From NCBI GenBank assembly GCA_022822365.1, contig JAJEBV010000036.1, positions 1-41,042 on the forward strand: a stretch of DNA of 41,042 nucleotides, read 5' to 3'. Source of the DNA: Thermoanaerobaculia bacterium (GTDB taxonomy: Bacteria; Acidobacteriota; Thermoanaerobaculia; Multivoradales; Multivoraceae). The stretch's first letter is position 1. Every line of letters begins with the position of its first letter. This document shows, one piece after another, positions 30,886 through 38,895 of the stretch. Position numbers and translations under genes: made by a program. The notes below the pieces were generated by a model, which saw only the letters and a program-made list of their open reading frames with translations, was not told the origin of the DNA and ran no database searches.

Positions 30886-31266
30886 TCAGGCCTTGCGCTG
30901 CAGGACGGCGCTGAAGCTCTCCCTGTGCTGGTGGGCCAGGTAGAGACCCAACACCAACAGGAACAGGCCGATGGGAATGCCCGACGGCTCCAGGAAGACG
31001 TGGAAGAGCAGGATGTTGAGCGCGACCGGGGCAAGCACGACGAGGGCCAGCGGAACGAACATCCCAAGGATCAGCAGAACGCCGCAGACGATCTCAGTCA
31101 CCTTGATGACCGGCCACAGGTAGCCGCTGTCCATGATCGCGCCCATGAAGGCCGCCGCGTCCTCCCCCACCTCGGGCTGCTCCACCAGTTGGAACAGACC
31201 GGTCACGCCGCCGAACACGAACATCAGCCCCAGCAGGATGCGAGCAATCGTCGGAAGATGCTTCAT
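30886..31266 (-). CDS. DoxX family membrane protein
   Basis: A 126-residue protein with four hydrophobic helices and the DoxX layout: IARILLGLMFVFGGVTGLFQ at the N-terminus, then YLWPVIKVTEIVCGVLLILG and ALVVLAPVALNILLFHVFLE. DoxX-like proteins are small membrane proteins linked in other bacteria to thiosulfate/quinone chemistry or oxidative-stress complexes; here no partner is visible. ATG at 31266 has GGAGG eight bases upstream. It is transcribed alone, divergent from the acetoacetyl-CoA synthetase gene. Confidence 0.88.
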   Translation of the reverse strand: MKHLPTIARILLGLMFVFGGVTGLFQLVEQPEVGEDAAAFMGAIMDSGYLWPVIKVTEIVCGVLLILGMFVPLALVVLAPVALNILLFHVFLEPSGIPIGLFLLVLGLYLAHQHRESFSAVLQRKA

Positions 31267-31282
31267 CGTCTAGCCTCCTTGT

Positions 31283-31299
31283 GTTGTGGGTGCCCCAAC
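31283..31299. promoter_or_regulatory. Imperfect dyad between doxX and acetoacetyl-CoA synthetase
   Basis: GTTG-T-GGG-TG-CCC-CAAC is an inverted repeat of seven pairs with one bulged T in the 70-base divergent gap. It could be an operator or a small hairpin. No protein can be named for it. Confidence 0.3.
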
Positions 31300-31336
31300 A
31301 AGGGTAGCGCCGCGCTCCGGACTTGAGGAGAACGAC

Positions 31337-33289
31337 GTGACGGGCCAGGACATTCTCTGGCGGCCTTCGGCAGAGCAGGTCGAGGGCTGCAACCTGACTG
31401 CCTACTTCCGCTGGCTTGAGTCCGAGCGCGGCCTGCGGTTCTCCGGCTACGACGGTCTCTGGCGCTGGTCGATAACCGACCTCGAGGGCTTCTGGAGTTC
31501 AATCGCCGAGTACTTCGGGGTGCGCTTCCACGCCCCCGCCAGACACGTGATCGACAGCACTTCCATGCCCGGCGCCGAGTGGTTCCCCGGGGCGACCCTG
31601 AACTACGCGGAACATGCCCTGGCGCACCACGGTGCGGAACCGGCTCTCCTCTGCCGGAGCGAAGCGGAGCCGCGGCGTGAACTGAGCCGGGACGAACTGC
31701 GCCGGGAAGTCGCGGCCGCCCGGGCCGGGCTTCTCCGGCTCGGCGTCACCGCCGGCGACCGCGTCGTCGCCTACCTGCCGAACGGCGCCGAAGCCGTGAT
31801 CGCCTTTCTCGCCACCGCCAGTCTGGGCGCGATCTGGTCGAGCTGTCCGCCGGAGTTCGGCGTGGACAGCGTTCTCGACCGCTTCCGCCAGATCGAGCCC
31901 AGGGTACTGATCGGCGTCGATCGCTACAACTACAACGGCCGCGTGTACGACCGCGGCCCCGACCTGGACCGGATCATCGGTTCGCTGCCGACTCTAAACG
32001 CGGCGGTCGTCGTGCGAGCGGCCGGCGGCACGGCCGCCGACACGAACGGCTCACCGCGACGCCTGTCCTGGCGGGAGCTGACCGCCGAACCGGGAGAACT
32101 CGCCTTCGAGCCGGTGCCCTTCGATCACCCGCTCTGGATCCTCTACTCCTCGGGCACGACGGGCCTGCCGAAGGCGATCGTCCAGGGCCACGGCGGCATC
32201 CTCGTCGAGCACCTGAAGCAACTGGCGCTGCACACTGACCTCGGCCCGGGCGACCGCTTCTTCTGGTACACGACGACCGGCTGGATGATGTGGAACTACC
32301 TCGTCTCGGGGCTGCTGCTGGGGACGACCGTGGTGCTCTACGACGGCTCGCCCGGCTGGCCCGACCTGAACGCTCTGTACCGCCTCGCCGACGAGGAGGC
32401 GGTGACCTGCTTCGGCGTCAGCGCGCCCTTCCTGATGGCCTGCCGCGCCGCGGGTCTCGAACCCGGCAGGCAGTTCGCCTTCGAGGCCCTGCGCGCGATC
32501 GGTTCGACCGGCGCGCCGCTCCCGGCCGAGGGCTTCGACTGGGTCTACGAGCATGTGAAGTCCGACGTCTGGCTCGGTTCGCTTTCCGGCGGCACGGACG
32601 TCTGTACCGGCTTCGTCGGCCCGAACCCGCTGCACCCGGTCCGCCGCGGCCGCATCCAGTGCCGCTCCCTGGGCGCCAAAGTCGAGGCCTTCGACGAGAA
32701 CGGCCGCGGGGTCACCGGGCAGGTCGGCGAGCTGGTGATCACCGAACCACTGCCTTCCATGCCGCTCTTCTTCTGGAACGACGAGTCGGGCGAGCGCTAC
32801 CGGGAGAGTTACTTCGACCACTGGCCTGGCGTCTGGCGCCACGGCGACTGGATCGAGTTCGACGAGGACGGCAGCTCCGTGATCTACGGCCGCTCCGACT
32901 CGACGCTCAACCGCGGCGGTGTCCGGATGGGCACCTCCGAGTTCTACCGTGCCGCGGCCGAGCTGCCGGAGATCGAGGACTGCGTGATCGTCGATACGGG
33001 CAGCCTGGACCGCGAGGGCAAGCTCTGGCTGTTCGTCGTGCTGGCGGACGGCGCAGCGCTCGACTCGGAACTCGCCGCTCGCATTCGCCACCACCTGCGC
33101 ACCCGGCTCTCGCCACGACACGGCCCCGACGAGATTCGGTCGATCCCCGAAGTACCGACGACGCTCTCCGGCAAGAAACTCGAGGTGCCGATCAAGCGCA
33201 TCCTCACCGGCGAACCGGTGGAGACGGCGGTCAACGTCGGGACGCTCCAGAACCCGGAGTCCATCGCCGCGCTCGTGGCCACCCTGTAG
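31337..33289 (+). CDS. Acetoacetyl-CoA synthetase
   Basis: An ANL-family ligase of 650 residues, the length typical of acetoacetate-CoA ligases. The N-terminal domain (WRPSAEQVEGCNLTAYFRWL, then PGAEWFPGATLNYAEHAL) is characteristic. Further motifs are ILYSSGTTGLPKAIVQGHGG, the TTTGWMMWNYLVSGLLLG block, LSGGTDVCTGFVGPNPLHPV and the C-terminal EVPTTLSGKKLEVPIKRIL with the catalytic lysine. It activates acetoacetate to acetoacetyl-CoA, linking ketone bodies or polyhydroxybutyrate breakdown to central metabolism. The start is GTG 31337 behind TTGAGGAG. It ends ahead of the second three-hairpin repeat. Confidence 0.94.
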   Translation: MTGQDILWRPSAEQVEGCNLTAYFRWLESERGLRFSGYDGLWRWSITDLEGFWSSIAEYFGVRFHAPARHVIDSTSMPGAEWFPGATLNYAEHALAHHGAEPALLCRSEAEPRRELSRDELRREVAAARAGLLRLGVTAGDRVVAYLPNGAEAVIAFLATASLGAIWSSCPPEFGVDSVLDRFRQIEPRVLIGVDRYNYNGRVYDRGPDLDRIIGSLPTLNAAVVVRAAGGTAADTNGSPRRLSWRELTAEPGELAFEPVPFDHPLWILYSSGTTGLPKAIVQGHGGILVEHLKQLALHTDLGPGDRFFWYTTTGWMMWNYLVSGLLLGTTVVLYDGSPGWPDLNALYRLADEEAVTCFGVSAPFLMACRAAGLEPGRQFAFEALRAIGSTGAPLPAEGFDWVYEHVKSDVWLGSLSGGTDVCTGFVGPNPLHPVRRGRIQCRSLGAKVEAFDENGRGVTGQVGELVITEPLPSMPLFFWNDESGERYRESYFDHWPGVWRHGDWIEFDEDGSSVIYGRSDSTLNRGGVRMGTSEFYRAAAELPEIEDCVIVDTGSLDREGKLWLFVVLADGAALDSELAARIRHHLRTRLSPRHGPDEIRSIPEVPTTLSGKKLEVPIKRILTGEPVETAVNVGTLQNPESIAALVATL

Positions 33290-33292
33290 CTA

Positions 33293-33369
33293 CCCACTGG
33301 GTGCGCCGGCGTCCCCGCCGGCTCGCCGCCGGAGGCGGCTGAAGAGCGCGCCGGCCGAAGGCTGGCTCC
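33293..33369. repeat. Three-hairpin intergenic repeat, copy B
   Basis: A 77-base element four bases after the synthetase stop, in the convergent gap before the M16 protease. It starts with CCCACTGGGTG and has stems GCCGGCG/CGCCGGC (33305-33322, loop TCCC), GCCGCC/GGCGGC (33325-33339, loop GGA) and GCCGGCC/GGCTGGC with one G-T pair (33350-33366, loop GAA). Compared with copy A, stem 1 changes on both sides so that pairing is kept. Confidence 0.8.
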
Positions 33370-33381
33370 ACTCTGCAGGCG

Positions 33382-36147
33382 CTACTGATTCAGCTTGTTC
33401 GCGAAGTCCCCACCCCGGAAGATCGAAATGCCATCAAGCGAGATGGCCTTTCGAAGCGCCGCGTTGACCTCGTCGAGCGTCATCTCTTCGATCGCCCGCT
33501 CCTGGGCCGCCGTGAACGCCATCGTCCGGCCGGTGAACAGGTTGTTGTTCAGCATGGCCGCGAGGGTCTGGTCCCGGGATCGGCCGTTCTGTTGCGCGTC
33601 CAGATAGCCGCGCCTTGCCGGTTCGAACTCCTCCTCGGTGAAGCCGGCCTCCAGCGCCTTCTTCATCTCGTCGCGAAAGGCGGCGACCACCTTGTCGGCG
33701 TTCTCGGGCGCGAAGATCGCGAAGGTCAGGAAGAGAGCGCCGTCATCGATCGGCGGCGCCGCGATCTGCGAACCGACGCCGTAGGACAAGCCCTCCTCCT
33801 GACGAATCCTCGTCGCCAGGCGCGAACTCAGGAAGCCGCCGCCGAGCATGTAGTTCGCCATGACCAGCGCCGGGTAGTCCTCGTCGTCGTCGCGCATCGC
33901 AAACGTCGTCACCGCCATCATCATCGCGTTCGTCTTGTCCGGCGTCTCGATGTCGACGCTTACCGTTTCGACGGCGCGATAGGGATCGGCGACGCGCTCG
34001 TACGGCTCGGCCGCCTCCCAGTCCCCGAACAAGGCCTCGAGTTCGCCTGCGACCTCGTCCGGGTCGAAATCCCCGACCACCGCGATCGTGCCGCCTCGCG
34101 CTCCGTAGAAGGAAGACCAGAATGCCCTGGCTTCCTCGACCGTGACCGCGTTCAGGCGCTCGATCTGTTCGTCGAAGGTCGGCGAGTAGCGGGGATGATC
34201 GGCCGGCCATGGGTTGAAGTGCCTGTTCATCGCCTGCGGCACCTGAGCCATCGGCTCCGAGCGCTGGGACTCGATGGCCGCCAGACGCTCCTCGCGCAGC
34301 AGGTCGAACTCCTTCGCGTCGAAGGCGGGCTCCCGCAGAATCTCCGCGGCCAGCCGCAGGACCGGCACGAGGTTCTCGCGCACCGTGGTCAGGGAGCCGT
34401 TCGAGGCGAGCACACTGCCACTGACGCCACCCTGGGCCTTGAGGCGATCCAGTTCGTCGCTGATCTCCTGGCGCGAGCGGTTCTTCGTCCCGCGCATCAG
34501 CATGTCGCCGGCCAGATCGCCGGCGATGGCGCGACCCGTCAGCCCCTCTTCCGTGCCGTGGCGAAAGGCGAACTGCACGTTGACCGATTCGCCGCGATTC
34601 TGCTTCGGGAGCAACGCAACCCTGGCGCCGGACGACAGCGTCAGGAGACGCGTGCGGCTATCGATGTTCGCCGGGGTCGGGTCGAAGGCCTCGCCCTCGG
34701 CGACCGCCTCGCGCCCGGTGTAGTCGGCGACCAGCGCGGCAATGTCCGGCGGCTCGGGAATCTCCGCCCGCTCCGGCGTTTCGTCCGTCGGATGGAAGTA
34801 GCCGACCGTCCGGTTCGAGTTCCGCAGGTACGTCTGGGCAACTTCGTGGACGCCTTCGGCGGTCACCTGCTCCAGGCGGTCGCGGTGCAGGAAGAAGAGC
34901 CGCCAGTCGCCCATCGAGGCCCACTCGCTGAGCTGAAGCGCGATGCCCTGCGGATTGTTGAACGAGAGCTCGATCCGTGAGAGGTAGTCGGTCTTGGCGC
35001 GCTCGACCTCCTCCTCGGTGGGCGGCTCGGCGGCCATCTCGTCGAAGGTGGTGAACAGCGCCTCGGCGGCGGCTTCGAGCGAGTCTTCCTGACGGACCTC
35101 GACCGACGCGGTCAGTACCCCCGGCTCGTTCAACTGGAAGCTGGAGGCGAAAACGGAGGACGCGAGCCCCGGCTCGACCAGGTTCCTGTACAGGCGCCCC
35201 GCCGGCTCGACGCCCAGGATGTGGGTGAGCACCTCGACCGCGGCGTACTGCTCGTGGGCGCCCGGCGGCACATGGTAGACGGCCATCATGTACTGGGTGT
35301 CTCCCACCCGCTCCAGCGTCACGGTCCGCTCTCCGTCCTGCGCCGGCTCCGCCGTGTACGTCTCGAACAGCCTGTTCGCCCCGGTGCGGTCGGGACGCGG
35401 GATCGCGCCGAACTTCTCGGCCACCAGTTCCAGCGCACGATCGACCTCGAACCGCCCGGCGACGACCAGGATCGCGTTGTCCGGCTGGTAGTACTTCCGG
35501 TAGAACGCCTGCAGGCGCTCGATCGGCACGTTCTCCAGGTCGGACCGCGCGCCGATCGTCGAGTTGCCGTAGTTGTGCCAGTCGAAGGCGGCCGACATGA
35601 CCCGCTTTCGCAGCACGCCCATCGGCTGGTTCTCACCGCTTTCCCACTCGTTCCGCACCACGGTCATCTCGGACTCGAGGTCCTCGGCCGAGATGAAGGA
35701 GTTGACCATCCGGTCCGCCTCCAGGTCGAGCGCCCACTCGAGGTTCTCGTCCGTCGCCGGGAAGGTCTCGAAGTAGTTCGTCCGATCGAACCAGGTCGTT
35801 CCGTTCGGAAACGCGCCGTGCTCCGTCAGTTCGGCCGGAATGTCCGGGTGGTTCGGCGTGCCCTTGAACACCAGGTGCTCGAGCAGGTGCGCCATCCCCG
35901 TCTCGCCGTAGCCCTCGTGGCGGGAGCCGACGAGGTAGGTGATGTTGACGGTCACCTGCTGCTTGCTCTGGTCGGGGAACAGCAGGAACCGGAGCCCGTT
36001 CTCCAGTTGGTACTCGGTGATCCCCTCGACCGAGGCCACCCTGGTGACGCCGTCGGGGAGGTCCTGCGCCGCCAACGGCAGCGCCACCGCCAGGCAGGCG
36101 AGGACGCAGACGGTCAGTTGCAGGGCAAGTTTCATCGTTCGCTTCAT
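33382..36147 (-). CDS. Exported M16 zinc metalloprotease (two-domain)
   Basis: A 921-residue pitrilysin-family peptidase with a signal peptide (about residues 5-28, ending LPLAAQD). The inverted zinc motif H87-LL-E90-H91 is in MAHLLEHLVFKGTP, with the third ligand region ALDLEADRM (E143). Two M16 halves are present: the N-terminal half is catalytic, and the C-terminal half (from about residue 500, LTLSSGARVALLPKQNRGES) lacks the zinc motif, as in processing-protease-like heterodimers fused into one chain. It probably degrades peptides in the periplasm. The ATG at 36147 has AGGAGAAAG upstream. It stands alone, 147 bases from modC. Confidence 0.93.
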   Translation of the reverse strand: MKRTMKLALQLTVCVLACLAVALPLAAQDLPDGVTRVASVEGITEYQLENGLRFLLFPDQSKQQVTVNITYLVGSRHEGYGETGMAHLLEHLVFKGTPNHPDIPAELTEHGAFPNGTTWFDRTNYFETFPATDENLEWALDLEADRMVNSFISAEDLESEMTVVRNEWESGENQPMGVLRKRVMSAAFDWHNYGNSTIGARSDLENVPIERLQAFYRKYYQPDNAILVVAGRFEVDRALELVAEKFGAIPRPDRTGANRLFETYTAEPAQDGERTVTLERVGDTQYMMAVYHVPPGAHEQYAAVEVLTHILGVEPAGRLYRNLVEPGLASSVFASSFQLNEPGVLTASVEVRQEDSLEAAAEALFTTFDEMAAEPPTEEEVERAKTDYLSRIELSFNNPQGIALQLSEWASMGDWRLFFLHRDRLEQVTAEGVHEVAQTYLRNSNRTVGYFHPTDETPERAEIPEPPDIAALVADYTGREAVAEGEAFDPTPANIDSRTRLLTLSSGARVALLPKQNRGESVNVQFAFRHGTEEGLTGRAIAGDLAGDMLMRGTKNRSRQEISDELDRLKAQGGVSGSVLASNGSLTTVRENLVPVLRLAAEILREPAFDAKEFDLLREERLAAIESQRSEPMAQVPQAMNRHFNPWPADHPRYSPTFDEQIERLNAVTVEEARAFWSSFYGARGGTIAVVGDFDPDEVAGELEALFGDWEAAEPYERVADPYRAVETVSVDIETPDKTNAMMMAVTTFAMRDDDEDYPALVMANYMLGGGFLSSRLATRIRQEEGLSYGVGSQIAAPPIDDGALFLTFAIFAPENADKVVAAFRDEMKKALEAGFTEEEFEPARRGYLDAQQNGRSRDQTLAAMLNNNLFTGRTMAFTAAQERAIEEMTLDEVNAALRKAISLDGISIFRGGDFANKLNQ

Positions 36148-36294
36148 CGTGCTTTCTCCTGAGGGGCTGGCGAAACCAGCTCGGCGTGTTCACTCCTCGG
36201 ACGTACGGTCTGTAGAACGTAGTAAACGCGTCAGCACTCCGATTGTTCCATTCCAGCCAGGAAGGCCGCGCCGCAGAAACCGCCTGCTCCGGCC

Positions 36295-37473
36295 CTACCG
36301 CCCGGCCTGCGTATCCAGGCTGACGCTCTTCAGCAGCGCGAACACCGGCGATCCGACCGCCAGCCCAAGCTCGGCCGCCGAAGCCCTCGTGATCCGCGCA
36401 CGCAGTCGGTGCGAGCCGAGATCGACCGTGGCTTCGGCGAACGCGGTCGACTCGTCCTGCTGCAGCGACACGAGGACTCCGGACAGCACGTTGCGGATGC
36501 TGGTCGGCGACGGGCGTGCCGTGGCAAGCGAGACGTCCCGGGAGCGCACCAGCAACCGCGCCGACTCGCCGACCGCCAGGTGCTCGATCCGCGGCACGCT
36601 GAGCCGCTGGCCGTCCAGGTCGAGCCAGGTCAGCCGGAACTCGTCGTCGTGGGCGTTGACCCGCGCCTCGAGCACGGCAGCAGCCTGGAAGCGCTCGGTG
36701 AGCGGCGCCAGGTCAAGCTGCTCGAGGACCGGCACCGTGCCGCCGAAGGCCTGTACACGGCCCTCGGCCAGCACCAGCACGCGGTCGGCCAGCAGGGCCA
36801 CCTCGTCGACCGCGTGACTCACGTAGAGGGTCGGAATGCCGAAACGCGGATGCAGGGCCAGCAGGTACGGCATGATCTCCGCCTTCCGCCGGCGGTCGAG
36901 CGCGGACAGGGGCTCGTCGAGCAGCAACAGACGCGGCCGGCTGAGCAGCGCCCGGCCCAGGGCCGCCCGCTGGCGCTCACCGCCGGAAAGCGTGCCGGGC
37001 CGGCGGTCGAGCAGCGGTCCGAGATCCAGCGCATCGACGACGTCGTCCCGGGTGATCGACGCCGCGACGCCGGGCGCCGGGGTGCTCCGCCGATCCGCGT
37101 AGCCGAGGTTGCCCTCGACGTCGAGGTGCGGGAACAGGCGGCCATCCTGAAAGGCGCAACCCACGGGGCGGCGATGCGGCGGCACCGCGACCCCGGCTTC
37201 GCTGTCGAGCCAGACGTCGCCGTTCAGGGCGATGCGGCCGCGGCTTCCCGCCTCGAACCCGAGCAGCGACCTCAGAAGGGTCGTCTTGCCGCTCCCCGAA
37301 GGACCGAACACCGCGGTCACGCCGGCCGCCGGGACCGTCTGCTCGACCTGAAGATCGAAGCCGTCGAAGGCGACCCGAACGTCGACTTCGAGCCGGGCTT
37401 CCAGCGCCGGCGAGGCGGCGGAACCGCAGCCGGCAGTCCCCGCGATTGCTATGGCCTCAGGTTCAGGCGACAT
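36295..37473 (-). CDS. modC: Molybdate ABC transporter ATP-binding protein
   Basis: A 392-residue ATPase. Walker A GPSGSGKTTLLRSL, signature LSGGERQRAALGRALLSRP, Walker B LLLLDEPLSALDRR and the H-loop region TLYVSHAVDEVALLADRV are all visible. The C-terminal third matches the TOBE/MOP-type molybdate-binding domain (AVGESARLLVRSRDVSL, then a second half ending SVSLDTQAGR). It energises molybdate (or tungstate) import for molybdenum-cofactor enzymes. The ATG at 37473 overlaps the end of modB by 11 bases; the N-terminus has about 30 extra residues before the ABC core. It is the last gene of the operon. Confidence 0.93.
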   Translation of the reverse strand: MSPEPEAIAIAGTAGCGSAASPALEARLEVDVRVAFDGFDLQVEQTVPAAGVTAVFGPSGSGKTTLLRSLLGFEAGSRGRIALNGDVWLDSEAGVAVPPHRRPVGCAFQDGRLFPHLDVEGNLGYADRRSTPAPGVAASITRDDVVDALDLGPLLDRRPGTLSGGERQRAALGRALLSRPRLLLLDEPLSALDRRRKAEIMPYLLALHPRFGIPTLYVSHAVDEVALLADRVLVLAEGRVQAFGGTVPVLEQLDLAPLTERFQAAAVLEARVNAHDDEFRLTWLDLDGQRLSVPRIEHLAVGESARLLVRSRDVSLATARPSPTSIRNVLSGVLVSLQQDESTAFAEATVDLGSHRLRARITRASAAELGLAVGSPVFALLKSVSLDTQAGR

Positions 37474-38140
37474 GAACCGGCAGCCTCCGGTTGAAGACGT
37501 AGACGAAGACCAGTACGACGAACGCGAACAGCAACAGACCGGCGGCAAGCGTGTGCGCCTCCCCGTAGCGAAGCGTCTCCACGTGCTCGTAGATGGCGAT
37601 CGAGATGACCCGTGTCTTGCCCGGGATGTTCCCGCCCACCATGAGCACGACACCGAACTCGCCGATCGTGTGGGCGAAGGTCAGGACCGCCGCGGTCAGG
37701 AAACCCCGAAGCGAGAGTGGCGCCGCGACCGTCAGGAAGGCATCAAGCGGCGACGCGCGGAGCGAAGCCGCCGCTTCCAGAGGGCCGCGGCCGAGCGACT
37801 CGAAGGCGGCCTGGAGCGGCTGCACCATGAACGGCAGGGAGTAGACGACGGAGGCGATCAGAAGGCCCGTGAACGAGAACGTGAGGGTCGTGTCCGTGAC
37901 TTCCACCCAGAGCCCGCCGAGCCAGGATCGCGGGCTCATCAGCAACAGCAGGTAGAAGCCCAGCACCGTCGGCGGCAGCACGAGCGGCAGCGCCGTCACC
38001 GCCTCGATCACCGGCTTGATCCGCGATCGGGTTCCGGAAAGCCACCAGGCAAGCGGTGTCCCCAGCACCAGGAGGACCGCGGTCGCCGCCGCGGCGAGCT
38101 GCAGGCTGAGCCACAGCGGGCCGAGTTCGGGCAGATTCAT
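37463..38140 (-). CDS. modB: Molybdate ABC transporter permease
   Basis: A 225-residue permease with about five to six membrane helices. The EAA loop reads LGRGPLEAAASLRASPLDAFLTV and is followed by AHTIGEFGVVLMVGGNIPGK, which is nearly invariant in ModB proteins. Helix 1-2 (ATAVLLVLGTPLAWWLSGTR) and the ALPLVLPPTVLGFYLLLL block are also typical. The ATG overlaps the modA stop (ATGA) and its 3' end overlaps modC, so all three are translationally coupled. Confidence 0.94.
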   Translation of the reverse strand: MNLPELGPLWLSLQLAAAATAVLLVLGTPLAWWLSGTRSRIKPVIEAVTALPLVLPPTVLGFYLLLLMSPRSWLGGLWVEVTDTTLTFSFTGLLIASVVYSLPFMVQPLQAAFESLGRGPLEAAASLRASPLDAFLTVAAPLSLRGFLTAAVLTFAHTIGEFGVVLMVGGNIPGKTRVISIAIYEHVETLRYGEAHTLAAGLLLFAFVVLVFVYVFNRRLPVHVA

Positions 38141-38895
38141 CGCGAGCCCCGGGCGACGACGAAGCCGAACGACTCGAGGGTCTTCAGCGCCACCGGGGTG
38201 TTGAGGAACTCGTGGAAGTCGCGGGCGGCCGGGTTATACTTGGCGCGGCTGAGCAGAACCGCGTCCTGACGGATCGGCGTGTGGAGATGCTCTGGAACCT
38301 TCCAGTAGCTTCCCTCATGTCCGTTGCGCGGACTGAGCACCGAGGCCAGCGACACGAAGGCGAGTTCCGCGTTTCCCGAAGCCGCCATGGCGAAGGCCTG
38401 CCCCACGTTCTCGCCGAGGACGATCTTCGGACGAAGGCTCTCCCACAGGCCGAGTTCGCGCAGCGTCTCCCGGGCGGCGGCGCCGTAGGGCGCCAGGTCC
38501 GGGTTCGCGATCGCGAGCCGGCGGAAGGAGCCGTCCCTCAGCAGGTCTTCGCCGACCGCCATCGCAGCATCCAGGCTCCACAACACGAGCCGTCCGATCG
38601 CATACGTGCGACGGGAGTCCTCGACAGCCAGCCCCTCCTCGACCAGCAACCGCGGACGCTTCTGGTCGGCCGCCAGGAACAAGTCGAAAGGCGCACCGTG
38701 GAGGATCTGCGCATAGAGCTTGCCCGTCGAGCCGACTGTCACCGTGACCCGGTGACCGCTCTCCCGCTCGAACTCGGCGGCGAGCGTCTCGACGACCTCC
38801 GCGGCGTTGGCGGCCACCGCCACCGTCGTTTCTCCGGCGAAGGCGCCCCCGGCGGCCAGGAGCAGCGCCGTGACGACCCCCGGGACAGCCCTCAA
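38137..38895 (-). CDS. modA: Molybdate ABC transporter substrate-binding protein
   Basis: A 252-residue periplasmic binding protein. The signal peptide (about residues 3-20, ALLLAAGGAFAG) precedes TTVAVAANAAEVVETLAAEF, the usual first strand and helix of ModA, followed by VTVGSTGKLYAQILHGAPFD and LFLAADQKRP. These contain the oxyanion-binding serine regions. I chose TTG at 38895 because it overlaps the stop of the upstream GGT-like gene (TTGA) and sits directly ahead of the signal; the longer frame to 38994 reads through that gene. Molybdate versus tungstate preference is not visible. Confidence 0.92.
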   Translation of the reverse strand: MRAVPGVVTALLLAAGGAFAGETTVAVAANAAEVVETLAAEFERESGHRVTVTVGSTGKLYAQILHGAPFDLFLAADQKRPRLLVEEGLAVEDSRRTYAIGRLVLWSLDAAMAVGEDLLRDGSFRRLAIANPDLAPYGAAARETLRELGLWESLRPKIVLGENVGQAFAMAASGNAELAFVSLASVLSPRNGHEGSYWKVPEHLHTPIRQDAVLLSRAKYNPAARDFHEFLNTPVALKTLESFGFVVARGSR

